Assembly (NCBI GenBank): GCA_035342095.1
Contig: DAOQWL010000022.1
Coordinates: 5,062-69,061 of the forward strand
DNA length: 64,000 bases
Direction of reading: 5' to 3'
DNA from: PLanc-01 sp035342095
GTDB lineage: Bacteria; Planctomycetota; Phycisphaerae; Sedimentisphaerales; Anaerobacaceae
Positions 50,728 to 59,132 of the stretch are shown here, one piece after another. Numbering within the stretch: position 1 is the stretch's first letter; the number at the start of each line of letters is the position of its first letter. A program made the translations under genes and the position numbers. Under the pieces are notes generated by a model, which searched no databases, had not been told where the DNA came from, and saw only the letters and a list, made by a program, of their open reading frames with translations.

Positions 50728-51507
50728 GATCGTCCTCCTTCAAAAGACATGCAGCCTACGCAACTCTCGTCCATCCCGTCGCACACATGAAATCCCCACC
50801 TCCGAGAAGCTGCGGGAATGGAAGCACTCTGGTTGATGATGTAGAGCATCCATCCCGGCGGGCTGCATACTGCCCCTCCCGCCCGGACCTTGAACCATTC
50901 GCCGCAGGTCTATCCAAGGCGTCTTTCCACCATGCATTATGGCGTGCCGGTCCCGGTTTGGCAAGGAAAAAGGCCTCCGCGACCAGGGTGATTGCACGTA
51001 AGCCGCTCGGTCCGATTCCCATGCAGTTGCCCCGGCCCCGCGGCGGGTCGGCCGTGGGCAATGCGCCGTGGGGGCCGGGACTTTTTGCGTCTTCCGTCCC
51101 ATATTATGGCGAGTCGCAATCGTGCCGACGATCCGACGCAGAAAAGCGTCCGACGGGGGGTGTTTTGTTCGGTTTTTGTTTGGGTTTTTTGGGGGGGCCG
51201 GTCGATAGAAGGGAAGCCAACAGAACGGCATTCGAAACAACCAGGAAGGACAGGGCGCCAAGGATGGACAGGTACAGAATCGGACGGATCGAACCTGCGT
51301 GCAAATTTGGGCCTGGGGGCGACTATCTGAGCGGGTGGCCGGGTTCCCGGCGGGTGTCCGACGACCCCTCGTCGGGACATCTGACGCGCCTGTTGGAGTC
51401 GCTTGCGGAGATCGTAGGCGTGCTGGCGGGAACCCGATGTGAGAAGATGCCCGCCGGGACGCCTGTCGCAGATCAACCCATTGCCACCGCCAAGGAGAGA
51501 ACGCAGG
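50728..51507. other. 780-base divergent intergenic region between the LamG gene and lexA
   Basis: Long overlapping open frames occur on both strands but have the composition of chance frames in GC-rich DNA. A G/T-rich tract (51160-51200, including a run of seven G) stands out. A -10-like TATTAT at 51102 has no good -35. No palindromic LexA-type box could be assigned by eye. Confidence 0.5.
51104..51304 (-). CDS. Possible small single-span membrane peptide (doubtful)
   Basis: A 66-residue frame starting at TTG with one convincing transmembrane stretch (ILYLSILGALSFLVVSNAVL) followed by a Lys/Pro-rich tail (PPKKPKQKPNKTPP). There is no clear ribosome site and the start codon is weak. The composition is membrane-like, which random frames here seldom are. 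Confidence 0.25.
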   Translation of the reverse strand: MHAGSIRPILYLSILGALSFLVVSNAVLLASLLSTGPPKKPKQKPNKTPPVGRFSASDRRHDCDSP

Positions 51508-52170
51508 ATGCGAGCGAAGGACGCAAACCTCGTCGACGGTCTCACCCCCAAGCAGCTTCAGGTGCTTCATCACATCGCCGATTTCCAGGGGAACCGCTGC
51601 TATTCCCCGACGATAGCCGACCTGGCGTCGGCGCTGAGCCTGAGCCGAAGCACTGTGTTCGAGCACCTCGCCGAGCTGCAAAGAAAATCGCTGCTCACGA
51701 CTTCCCCGGGCAGGGCTCGCTCTTTGAAGTTGACCTCCCGCGGGCGAAGAGTGCTTGAGAGTTCACCTGCCGAGGCGCCCGAAGAGGACGACGTTGCATG
51801 CGGGGGAGTCCCGCTGCTGGGGCGCGTTGCGGCGGGCCCGCCTGTCGAGGCCGTCGAAAACAGAGATACCCTATCGCTGCAATCGTGTTTTGGGACCGGG
51901 GACGACCTGTTCGCGCTGCGGGTCTCGGGCGACAGCATGATTGAGGACGACATCCAGCCGGGGGATTACGTGATCTGCCGGCGCGCCGAGCAGGCCCAGA
52001 ACGGCCAGATCGTCGTCGCCCTGGTCCACGAAGGCGAGGCCACGGTCAAACGCTTCTACAAGGAGCCGGAACGGGCTCGCCTGCAGCCGGCGAATTCGCG
52101 ATATGAGCCCATCTACTCCGACGACTGTCGCATCGAAGCAGTGGTCGTCGGTCTGTTGCGGAGGTTCTGA
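51508..52170 (+). CDS. lexA: LexA SOS repressor
   Basis: LexA represses DNA-damage genes and cleaves itself when RecA filaments form. The 220-residue protein has an N-terminal winged helix (LTPKQLQVLHHIADFQG, SRSTVFEHLAELQRKSLL). The Ala-Gly cleavage site lies in GRVAAGPPVEA (A109-G110). The S24 latch protease domain has Ser143 in SGDSMIEDDIQPGDYV and Lys181 in EGEATVKRFYKE. The ATG at 51508 follows AAGGAGAG; the longer frame is not LexA-like. The HTH sequence differs from the enterobacterial one, so the operator is likely different too. A weak ACTCCG/CGGAGT hairpin (52171-52192) follows the stop. Confidence 0.94.
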   Translation: MRAKDANLVDGLTPKQLQVLHHIADFQGNRCYSPTIADLASALSLSRSTVFEHLAELQRKSLLTTSPGRARSLKLTSRGRRVLESSPAEAPEEDDVACGGVPLLGRVAAGPPVEAVENRDTLSLQSCFGTGDDLFALRVSGDSMIEDDIQPGDYVICRRAEQAQNGQIVVALVHEGEATVKRFYKEPERARLQPANSRYEPIYSDDCRIEAVVVGLLRRF

Positions 52171-52306
52171 ACTCCGTCCTTTGTCCCGGAGTGTCCACAT
52201 CGGCACAATGATGTTCCTGCGGGCATGGCGGGCGGCCAGGGTGCCAGTCGGAAGACCGGACGGGACCGCCGGCCGGATGCCAGAGCGAGGGAGAGAGGAT
52301 GAGTGC

Positions 52307-53677
52307 ATGTACAGACGATCCGCACAAGTCAGAGGACTCTTTGCCAGCCACGCGATTGTATTTGTATCCCTGCTTTTCATGACCGTCTCGGCAGAGGCGG
52401 AAAACTGGCCGCGATTTCGCGGGCCGAACGGACAGGGTCTCAGCGACGATCCGTCGATCCCGGAGAAATGGGCGCAACCCCAGCACACCTGGAGGATCGA
52501 ATTGCCGGGCGGGGGGCACTCGTCGCCCGTGGTCTGGGGGGACAAGGTATTTGTGACTGCGGCGGACAGCAAGGCGATGTCCGGCGTCCTGCTGTGTCTG
52601 GACGCCTCCGACGGCCGCGAACTGTGGCGAACGCAGTGCGACCTGAGCAAGGTGCCGATGAACTCGCTCAACAGCTACGCGAGCGCGACGCCCGCTCTCG
52701 ACGAGGCACGTGTCTACAGCGTCTGGCCCGGCAAAGACGAGACCACGCTCGTCGCCCGGGCGCACGACGGCGAACCCGCGTGGACCGCTCGCCTTCCCGG
52801 CAGCGGCACGCGCCACGGCATGGGCAGTTCGCCCATCGTCTGCGAGGATCTGGTCGTCCTTTCGCAGGAGCAGGACAAAGGCAGCCCGGCCAGGTCGAGC
52901 GAGTGGTTTGCCTTCGACCGGCGGACCGGGCAACTCCGGTGGCGACGGGAACATGCGGAGACGTTGGCGGGGTCCTATTCGACGCCGTGCGCGCGTCAGG
53001 ACCGGGAAGGGCGTGCCCAACTGATCTTCACGAGCTGTCTGTACGGCGTGGCCGGTGTGGATCTCGGAACCGGTGTGATCCAATGGAAGACCCCGAACGC
53101 GCTGCCTGCCCGGGCCGTCAGTTCGCCCGCGTTGGCCGACGGGCTGATCGTGGCCAACTGCGGAGAAGGGGGACGAGGCATTCGCATGGCGGTGGTGAAG
53201 CCGCCGGGAGGCGACTCGTCGTCCACAGCAACCGAGGTCTATGCCCTCGACGGCGCAGCGATCTCGTACGTGCCGACGCCGATTGTATTCGAAGGCTGGC
53301 TGTTTCTCTTCCTGGACCAGGGCAGAGTGTCATGTCTTCGCCTGGGCACAGGCGAGACGCTCTGGAGCGAGAAGCCCGCCGGGAAGTATTTCGGGTCGCC
53401 GGTCTGTGTGGCGGGCAAACTGTACTGCATCACGGCCGATGGCGACGTGGTCGTCCTTCGGGCCGGACCCACGTATGAACTGCTGGCGGTCAATCCATTG
53501 GGCGAGAAAAGCCACGCCACCCCTGCGGTAGCGAATGGGCGAATGTTCCTGCGGACCTTTTCGCATCTGACCTGTGTCGGCGGGGGTGAGCAGAAATCGT
53601 CTCGGGCCATGGCCGGTGAGCGGGCCGGATCGGAGATTTCCGCGGCGGGGTCGAGCCCCGCCCGGCTCATTCCTTGA
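52307..53677 (+). CDS. Exported PQQ-type beta-propeller protein
   Basis: A 456-residue exported protein (signal HAIVFVSLLFMTVSAEAENW). The mature start WPRFRGPNGQGLSDD is the hallmark of planctomycetal PQQ-like (BamB-fold) propeller proteins. Blades repeat the W-x-x-G/A-x-D pattern: GVLLCLDASDGRELWRTQC, WFAFDRRTGQLRWRRE, GVDLGTGVIQWKTPNAL, CLRLGTGETLWSEKPAG. There are no visible quinoprotein catalytic residues, so a binding or scaffold role is more likely than dehydrogenase activity. GAGAGAGG lies before the ATG at 52307. The small Tat-leader gene follows 18 bases after the stop. Confidence 0.9.
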   Translation: MYRRSAQVRGLFASHAIVFVSLLFMTVSAEAENWPRFRGPNGQGLSDDPSIPEKWAQPQHTWRIELPGGGHSSPVVWGDKVFVTAADSKAMSGVLLCLDASDGRELWRTQCDLSKVPMNSLNSYASATPALDEARVYSVWPGKDETTLVARAHDGEPAWTARLPGSGTRHGMGSSPIVCEDLVVLSQEQDKGSPARSSEWFAFDRRTGQLRWRREHAETLAGSYSTPCARQDREGRAQLIFTSCLYGVAGVDLGTGVIQWKTPNALPARAVSSPALADGLIVANCGEGGRGIRMAVVKPPGGDSSSTATEVYALDGAAISYVPTPIVFEGWLFLFLDQGRVSCLRLGTGETLWSEKPAGKYFGSPVCVAGKLYCITADGDVVVLRAGPTYELLAVNPLGEKSHATPAVANGRMFLRTFSHLTCVGGGEQKSSRAMAGERAGSEISAAGSSPARLIP

Positions 53678-53695
53678 AGTGGAAGGAGAAGTGCG

Positions 53696-54061
53696 ATGCA
53701 GACCAACAGAGGAGAACTGATGCGACGAGGTTTCATCCAGGCGGCCTCGATGGGCCTGGGAATGGGCGTGACAGTCGCCTCCACCGGGCAATACGCGACG
53801 TGGGTCTGCGCGCCGGTGAACCTGGAAAAGGCGTTCTTGCACTCCTGGCCGTTCTGCAGGCGGTTCCGCGAGATCGAGGCCAAGTACGGCCGAAAGGTCC
53901 GGATCAGCACGTTCCACGAGGAGGAATGGACGATCATCGAGAGTCTGGACCCCGAGGTTCGCGTCGCGGATATCCTCAAGGAGTTCGAGCTCCAGACGCA
54001 CGAGGAGCACATCCAGGAGGCCGACCGGATGCAGCGCCGGTGGCTCGAGAAACTCAGATGA
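53696..54061 (+). CDS. Small exported protein with Tat-like leader
   Basis: A 121-residue protein. The N-terminus (LMRRGFIQAASMGLGMGVTV) resembles a twin-arginine leader. The remainder is charged and mostly helical (RFREIEAKYGRKVRIST, ADILKEFELQTHEEHIQE) with two Cys (ATWVCAP and WPFCRRF). No family recognised. GAAGGAGAAG precedes the ATG, and the 18-base gap after the propeller gene indicates an operon; a bound partner of the propeller protein is one possibility. Confidence 0.7.
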   Translation: MQTNRGELMRRGFIQAASMGLGMGVTVASTGQYATWVCAPVNLEKAFLHSWPFCRRFREIEAKYGRKVRISTFHEEEWTIIESLDPEVRVADILKEFELQTHEEHIQEADRMQRRWLEKLR

Positions 54062-54135
54062 TATGGATTCGAGGGAGTTCTTGCGTGGTCACCGCAGAGG
54101 TTCACGCCGCAACGAAAGGAAAGGAGGCAAGTCCA

Positions 54136-54636
54136 ATGTCGCTGATGAACTGTCCGGAATGTCAACGTGAAGTGTCCGACCAGGCGATGATGTGCCCGCA
54201 TTGCGGGTATTCGATCCGTGGCGTGTGCGGCTACGAGTATCGGTCCGAGCGGGAGTTTCTCGGGGTGCCTCTGGTCCACGTCGTCGGAGGCAAGGGCTTC
54301 GATCCTGTCACAGGCAGGCTCCGTATTGCCAAAGGGATCATAGCCGTCGGGCCTGTCGCAGTGGGCGGCCTGGCGGTCGGCGGAGCGGCGTTTGGCGTCC
54401 TGAGTCTGGGAGGCCTGTCGCTTGGACTGATCGCCGTGGGCGGCGCCGCTGTCGGCGTGCTACTCGCGATGGGAGGGCTGGCGATTGGCGGAATAGCCAT
54501 TGGCGGCGCCGCAGTCGGCTGCATTGCCATCGGCGGCGGGGCGTTCGGAGTCCATGCGCTGGGAGCCAACGCGCAGGACCCCAACATGGTGGAGTTCTTC
54601 AACCGCTGGTTCGGACAGGGCCGCTCCGGCGTGTGA
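54136..54636 (+). CDS. Zinc-ribbon protein with Gly-rich hydrophobic repeats
   Basis: A 166-residue protein. A zinc ribbon at the N-terminus (NCPECQ... MMCPHCGYS) is followed by a beta segment (LVHVVGGKGFDPVTGRLRIA). About 90 residues of short glycine-alanine repeats then follow (AVGGLAVGGAAFGVLSLGG, IGGIAIGGAAVGCIAIGGG). The repeat has a period of five to six residues and is hydrophobic, likely membrane-embedded or forming a Gly-rich beta-like solenoid. A short polar tail ends the protein. AAAGGAGG lies before the ATG at 54136; the longer upstream frame overlaps the previous gene and is rejected. Function unknown. Confidence 0.8.
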   Translation: MSLMNCPECQREVSDQAMMCPHCGYSIRGVCGYEYRSEREFLGVPLVHVVGGKGFDPVTGRLRIAKGIIAVGPVAVGGLAVGGAAFGVLSLGGLSLGLIAVGGAAVGVLLAMGGLAIGGIAIGGAAVGCIAIGGGAFGVHALGANAQDPNMVEFFNRWFGQGRSGV

Positions 54637-54650
54637 TGCGGATTCCAGGG

Positions 54651-54678
54651 TTGTGGTCAGGCGAGGGACATGGTATCC
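54651..54678 (+). promoter_or_regulatory. Promoter candidate for the second PHP gene
   Basis: TTGTGG (54651-54656), 16-base spacer, TATCCT (54673-54678), in the gap after the zinc-ribbon gene. Confidence 0.4.
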
Positions 54679-54739
54679 TGCAAACGGCCGCGCCGGAGGC
54701 CGCGGCAACGAACGACAGATTCGATGAAAGGGTTCTGCG

Positions 54740-55864
54740 ATGAGACGAACGATGTGCTTGCGATTGGCGGTTGTCGGTCTTGTGGTGATACTGCTTGCTG
54801 CGGGTGGCGCCCTCGCCCAGGTCCGGCACGAGATCCGCATCCCGGACATCGCGGGCTACGTGACGCTCAAGTGCGATTTTCATATGCACACGGTGTTCTC
54901 CGACGGGAACGTCTGGCCTACCGTCCGCGTGGATGAAGCCTGGCGGGAGGGCCTGGACGCGATCTCGATCACGGACCATATCGAGTACCAGCCGCACAAG
55001 AACGACATCCCGACCAACCACAATCGGCCCTATGACATCGCTCTGCCCGCGGCCAAGGACAAGGGCATCCTGCTGATCCGAGGGACCGAGATCACGCGGG
55101 ACACCCCGCCGGGACACTTCAACGCCCTGTTCCTCGAAGACATCAACCCGCTCGACACGAAGGACCTGCTCGATTGCATGGCCGCCGCCGATAAGCAGGG
55201 GGCCTTCATCTGGTGGAACCACCCCGACTGGAAGCCCGAGCACATCGGCTGGTTCGACATCCACACGACGCTCTACGAGAAGAAGTACATGCGAGGGATT
55301 GAGGTCGTCAATGGAGACACGTACTCCACCAACGCGCACAACTGGGCCCTGGAGAAGGATTTGACCTTCATGGCCAATTCGGACATCCATGCCCCGTCGC
55401 TGGTGGAGGTCTCGACGGCGGAAAAGCACCGTCCCATGACGCTGGTCTTCGCAAAGGAGAAGACAATCCCCGCGGTGAAGGAGGCCCTCGAAGCCGGGCG
55501 GACCGCCATCTGGTTCGAGGACAAGATCATCGGCTGCCGGGAGTATCTGGAACTCCTCTTCGTTGCTGCGGTGCGAATCACCGATATCCAACGCGAGGGC
55601 AAAGCCGTGCGGTTCACGATCCGCAACGGGTCGGTGGTGCCGATGGACCTGGAGAAAGCGGAGGGCCCGGGCCCGAAGAACGTGACCCTGCCGCCCGACT
55701 CACTGCTGCGGGTCCGCCTGAATGCCTCCGGCCCGGAGGAAACGCTGAAACTGTCCTATGTGGCGAAGAATTTCCTCGTCGCGCCGGGGACGGGGTTGCC
55801 CGTGAGTTTCACCATTGCCGGCGCGATGAAGGTCGAGATCGGCGTGGGAATGGGCCAATGGTGA
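54740..55864 (+). CDS. Exported PHP-domain metal-dependent hydrolase, paralogue
   Basis: A 374-residue protein with a signal peptide (LAVVGLVVILLAAGGALAQ) and a complete PHP centre: CDFHMHTVFSDGNVWPTVRV, SITDHIEYQPH, RGTEITRDTPPGHFN, WWNHPDWKPEH and MANSDIHAPSL. A C-terminal beta domain of about 110 residues follows. It shares the layout and many residues with the product at 46476-47663. The substrate is unknown; secreted PHP proteins of this type probably act on phosphate or carboxylic esters. It has its own promoter and converges on the DUF2959 gene with a 26-base gap. Confidence 0.9.
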   Translation: MRRTMCLRLAVVGLVVILLAAGGALAQVRHEIRIPDIAGYVTLKCDFHMHTVFSDGNVWPTVRVDEAWREGLDAISITDHIEYQPHKNDIPTNHNRPYDIALPAAKDKGILLIRGTEITRDTPPGHFNALFLEDINPLDTKDLLDCMAAADKQGAFIWWNHPDWKPEHIGWFDIHTTLYEKKYMRGIEVVNGDTYSTNAHNWALEKDLTFMANSDIHAPSLVEVSTAEKHRPMTLVFAKEKTIPAVKEALEAGRTAIWFEDKIIGCREYLELLFVAAVRITDIQREGKAVRFTIRNGSVVPMDLEKAEGPGPKNVTLPPDSLLRVRLNASGPEETLKLSYVAKNFLVAPGTGLPVSFTIAGAMKVEIGVGMGQW

Positions 55865-55890
55865 ACGGCCGGACGCCAAACCAGCCGCGA

Positions 55891-56544
55891 CTACTCCTTG
55901 CTCATGGCCTTGATGAACTCGCTGGCCTCGTCGATTGACGCCTCCATGGCTGCAACCAGGGAGGACACGTCGGTCCGAACCGAAACCAACTCGTCTTCGA
56001 GCGAGCCGATGGCTTGGGCATTGAGGTTGTGCTTGAGGAACAGAACTTGGTCGCGGAAGGCGTCCAGGACCGGCGCGATTCGCGTCTCCGCCTGGCGCAT
56101 CGCCTCGATCAGGCGGGCGTAGCGAGCCTGCGTCTGTTCGAGTTTCCGTTGGCTTTCCCGTTTGAGATTGGCGTTGGTGTACTGATCGATTTCCTTCTCC
56201 CACTCGCGGAACAGCGCCTTGGCGACCTCCTCGACGTTGCCGATCCTCGTGTGGACCGTCTTGGCCTTCTCCTCGCTGCGTTCACACTCGGATTTCAGTC
56301 GTTTGTAGGTGGTCTCCAGTTCCCCGCCTTGGTAGCCGACCACGGCGGTGAATTGCTCGAGGGCGGTCAGGAACTGTTTCTTGGCCTGTTCCTGGGCGGT
56401 CTGGGCCTCCTGCACGCGGTCGACGAGGATGTCCCGCTTGTGGTAGCCGAACTTCTCCATGGTCGAGTAGTAGGTGCTCTTGCAGCCTGTCAGGACCGCC
56501 AGTATGCCGAGGATTGTTGCCGTTTGGCGTGCGAGCCGTTTCAT
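55891..56544 (-). CDS. DUF2959-family coiled-coil lipoprotein
   Basis: A 217-residue lipoprotein (lipobox LAVLTGC) with a long, almost entirely helical, charged body of coiled-coil type (VQEAQTAQEQAKKQFLTALE, NANLKRESQRKLEQTQARYA, HNLNAQAIGSLEDELVSVRT). Sequence and length fit DUF2959, a family of unknown role found in many Gram-negative lineages. The conserved start of the mature part, YYSTMEKFGYHKRDILVDRV, is the strongest identifier. It is transcribed divergently from ribF. Confidence 0.88.
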   Translation of the reverse strand: MKRLARQTATILGILAVLTGCKSTYYSTMEKFGYHKRDILVDRVQEAQTAQEQAKKQFLTALEQFTAVVGYQGGELETTYKRLKSECERSEEKAKTVHTRIGNVEEVAKALFREWEKEIDQYTNANLKRESQRKLEQTQARYARLIEAMRQAETRIAPVLDAFRDQVLFLKHNLNAQAIGSLEDELVSVRTDVSSLVAAMEASIDEASEFIKAMSKE

Positions 56545-56664
56545 CGTCTTGCCCCTTCAATCGTCGATTCGAATTGGCGTCGAACGGGCCTATTCTACGC
56601 CGCAGTCTCGCGGGTTCCAAGGAAAATGGTCCCACGGATGAAACCGGATGAGCCCAAAAAGGCG

Positions 56665-56692
56665 TTGCATGTCCGTTCGGGCCGGGTACACT
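56665..56692 (+). promoter_or_regulatory. Promoter for ribF, close to the start codon
   Basis: TTGCAT (56665-56670), 16-base spacer, TACACT (56687-56692). Predicted transcription start about 56699, three bases before the ATG. Confidence 0.4.
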
Positions 56693-56701
56693 GGTCGGGT
56701 C

Positions 56702-57697
56702 ATGAGAACCCTTACGCAGCTTTCGGAGTTCGGGCAGGTCCCGCCGGGATGCGTCCTGACGATCGGGAACTTCGACGGGGTGCACGTCGGCCACCAGGAG
56801 ATCTTCCGCGAGGCCTGTCGGATTGCCCACGAGCGGGGCGCCCAGATGGTCGTGATGACGTTCGAGCCGCATCCCGTGGCGATTCTGCACCCGGAGAAAG
56901 CGCCGGGCGTGCTGACGCCTCTGTCGCTGAAGCTCCGCCTGCTGGACGACTATGCCGACAACTGCATCATCGTCCTGGAAGACAACAGGGACCTGCTGAG
57001 CCTCTCGCCGGAGGCCTTCGTGGACGAGTTCCTGATGGCGACGATCCGACCGGCGGTTCTCGTGGAAGGCGACGACTTTCATTTCGGGACCGGCAGGACC
57101 GGCGACGTCCGCACCCTGTCCGACTTCGGGCGGGCGAAGGGCTTCGAGGTCGTGGTCGTCCCGGCCCGTCAGATCGAGCTGGCGACCGGGCAGCACCTGC
57201 GAGTATCGAGCACGATCATCCGCTACATGCTGGAGGGGGGCCATGTAGCCGAGGCCGCCGTCGCGTTGTCCCGGCCTTACCGCCTCCTCGGTCCCATCGT
57301 GTCGGGCTGGGGACGCGGGCGGAAACTGGGCTTCCCGACGCTCAACCTGGGCAAGCCCAACCAGGTCATCCCGGGCGAAGGGGTCTATGCCGGCTTCGTG
57401 GAGACGGCCCCCACGGAGCAGGGGCTCTTGCGGGAGTGCAGGCACATCCCCGCTGTGTTCAGTATCGGACAGACCCGCACGTTTGGAGACGAGCATCCGC
57501 TCCTGATCGAAGCCCACCTGCTCATGCCCGGCGTGGGCGACATGACGGGCCGGTGGATGGCGATGGATTTCGTTCAGCACCTGCGCAGCCAGCACAAGTT
57601 CGGCTCGCCCGAGGAACTTGCAGCGCAGATCACCAAGGATTGTCAGCAAGCCAGGGCGATTCTACAGACAGTCACGACAGGAGGTCCCCATGAGTGA
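56702..57697 (+). CDS. ribF: Bifunctional riboflavin kinase / FMN adenylyltransferase
   Basis: The enzyme makes FMN and then FAD from riboflavin and ATP. The N-terminal nucleotidyltransferase has TIGNFDGVHVGHQEIF (residues 20-35), TFEPHP, and RVSSTIIRYMLEGGHVAEA near 175. The C-terminal kinase has GPIVSGWGRGRKLGFPTLNL, YAGFV and the EAHLLMP segment. The length of 331 aa is slightly over the usual size. The ATG at 56702 is chosen because the protein then begins at the family start; 56648 is in frame but overlaps the promoter. The next gene overlaps its end by 8 bases, so the two are translationally coupled. Confidence 0.95.
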   Translation: MRTLTQLSEFGQVPPGCVLTIGNFDGVHVGHQEIFREACRIAHERGAQMVVMTFEPHPVAILHPEKAPGVLTPLSLKLRLLDDYADNCIIVLEDNRDLLSLSPEAFVDEFLMATIRPAVLVEGDDFHFGTGRTGDVRTLSDFGRAKGFEVVVVPARQIELATGQHLRVSSTIIRYMLEGGHVAEAAVALSRPYRLLGPIVSGWGRGRKLGFPTLNLGKPNQVIPGEGVYAGFVETAPTEQGLLRECRHIPAVFSIGQTRTFGDEHPLLIEAHLLMPGVGDMTGRWMAMDFVQHLRSQHKFGSPEELAAQITKDCQQARAILQTVTTGGPHE

Positions 57698-57956
57698 GGC
57701 AAGACACATCGTACTGGGCATTCACATCACCAATCGCGTGAAGCACGTCCGCAAGGTGCAGGAAGTGCTCACGGAGTACGGATGCAGCATCAAGACCCGC
57801 CTGGGTCTGCACGCCGTCTCGGAGAACTTCTGCTCGCCCAACGGCCTGCTGCTCCTGGAGATGGCCGGCCCGGAGAAACCGGTCTTCGAGATGATGGACA
57901 AGCTCAAGGCCATCGAGGGCGTCGACGTGCAGAAGATGGTCTTCGAGCACGAGTGA
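57690..57956 (+). CDS. TM1266-like ACT/NikR-C domain protein (iron-only hydrogenase regulator family)
   Basis: An 88-residue single-domain protein with the ferredoxin-like ACT pattern: HIVLGIHITNRVKHVRKVQE, EYGCSIKTRLGLHAV, NGLLLLEMAG and KLKAIEGVDVQKMVFEH. It matches the family typified by Thermotoga TM1266, annotated as a putative iron-only hydrogenase system regulator, although the function is not settled. It overlaps the end of ribF (ATG within the last codons; AGGAGG upstream) and precedes nrnA by 11 bases. No hydrogenase or maturation gene is in the window. Confidence 0.82.
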   Translation: MSEARHIVLGIHITNRVKHVRKVQEVLTEYGCSIKTRLGLHAVSENFCSPNGLLLLEMAGPEKPVFEMMDKLKAIEGVDVQKMVFEHE

Positions 57957-57967
57957 GGGGCTTTTGA

Positions 57968-59002
57968 GTGAGCAATGAAGCATATCGACGTGCGGCCGAG
58001 TTGATCGACGGCGCGGAGCATATCCTCGTCACGACACACCTGAGGCCGGACGGCGATGCCTGCGGCTGTGTTGCGGCGATGACGCACGTATTGAGAGAAT
58101 CCGGCAAGACCGTCCGTCCGCTGTTCGTTTCGCCGATGCCCGACTGGTACGGATTCCTCTTCGACGAGAAGGTCCCTGTGCTGGGCGAGGACGTGCAGAC
58201 CGAGGATCTTGTCGGCGGCAAGCTCGGTCCCGTCGATCTGGTCGTGATCCTGGACACGAACAGCTACAGCCAATTGCCGGGATTCGACGACTATCTCAGA
58301 CGGGTCGGGACGCCGGTCCTCGTGGTGGATCACCACGCGACATCGGACGGGCTCGGCCGGGTCGAGATTACCGATCCCACCGCTGCGGCAGCGGGCCTTG
58401 TCCTGTTGGAGTTTCTCAAGCAGCTCGGTCGGCCGATTACCCGGACGGTCGCACAGGCCCTGTTCGTGGCGATCGCGACGGACACCGGGTGGTTCCATCT
58501 TCGCAACACGGACAGCCGCGTGTTCGCTGCGTGTGCGGAGCTGATCGATCTCGGCGTGGACGCGAACGATCTCTATCGCAAGCTCTATCAGACCTTCTCT
58601 CCCGCCCGGTTCCGCCTGATGACTGTCCTGCTCGAGAGGGTCGAACTGCACCTGGACGGCCGCTACGCGTCGCAGTATCTGCTTCGCGAGGACTTCGAGC
58701 GGACGGGGGCCGCCTATCGCGACACCGAGAATATGGTCAACGAGTGCCAGCGGATCGGCTCGGTGCAAGTGGCGGCGCTGTTCGTGGAATTGCGGGACGG
58801 GCGCATCCGCTGTTCGCTGCGGAGCCGGCCCGATTCGCAGCATTGTTGCGGAACCGACGCCCCTTCGGCGGTGGACGTCAGCGAGATTGCGGCGGCGTTC
58901 GGCGGCGGGGGACATCGAATGGCGGCCGGCACGTACCTGCCCGCGCCCATCGAACACGCCATGCAGTTGATCCGCGACGAACTGGTGAAGCGACTGGGCT
59001 GA
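57968..59002 (+). CDS. nrnA: Bifunctional oligoribonuclease / pAp phosphatase (DHH/DHHA1)
   Basis: The enzyme degrades short RNA fragments to mononucleotides and dephosphorylates pAp. The DHH domain has HLRPDGDACGCVAAMTHVL, VVILDTN, the signature LVVDHHATSDG and ATDTGWFHLRNT. The C-terminal DHHA1 domain contains the FGGGGHRMAAG substrate loop. The length of 344 aa is typical. It starts at GTG 57968 with GAGGGG upstream. It is third in the ribF operon; ribF-nrnA proximity is common in bacteria (often next to rbfA and truB, which are absent here). Confidence 0.93.
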   Translation: MSNEAYRRAAELIDGAEHILVTTHLRPDGDACGCVAAMTHVLRESGKTVRPLFVSPMPDWYGFLFDEKVPVLGEDVQTEDLVGGKLGPVDLVVILDTNSYSQLPGFDDYLRRVGTPVLVVDHHATSDGLGRVEITDPTAAAAGLVLLEFLKQLGRPITRTVAQALFVAIATDTGWFHLRNTDSRVFAACAELIDLGVDANDLYRKLYQTFSPARFRLMTVLLERVELHLDGRYASQYLLREDFERTGAAYRDTENMVNECQRIGSVQVAALFVELRDGRIRCSLRSRPDSQHCCGTDAPSAVDVSEIAAAFGGGGHRMAAGTYLPAPIEHAMQLIRDELVKRLG

Positions 59003-59054
59003 GCGTGGGACCGCCCTGTGGACCGGCCACGCAAGCGAATAAGGCGGAAATGCA

Positions 59055-59083
59055 TTGTTCGTACCCGCCCCCTGTCATATAAT
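59055..59083 (+). promoter_or_regulatory. Promoter for the CPBP protease gene
   Basis: TTGTTC (59055-59060), 17-base spacer, perfect TATAAT (59078-59083). An in-frame ATG at 59055 lies inside the -35 and so cannot be the start; this supports the TTG at 59133. Confidence 0.6.
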
Positions 59084-59132
59084 CGGGACTGGGTCCTCAC
59101 GAACGTTCCGGCTCAGTGTGGAGGCGTGGATT

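Noticed and set aside
51380..51507. LexA autoregulatory box
   Set aside because: No GAAC-N4-GTTC or CTGT-N8-ACAG type palindrome was found; only a GGCGGG/CCCGCC hairpin is present.
50740..51758. Overlapping frames of 313 and 323 codons on opposite strands before lexA
   Set aside because: Neither has a ribosome site, signal or domain; codon composition looks random for this GC content.
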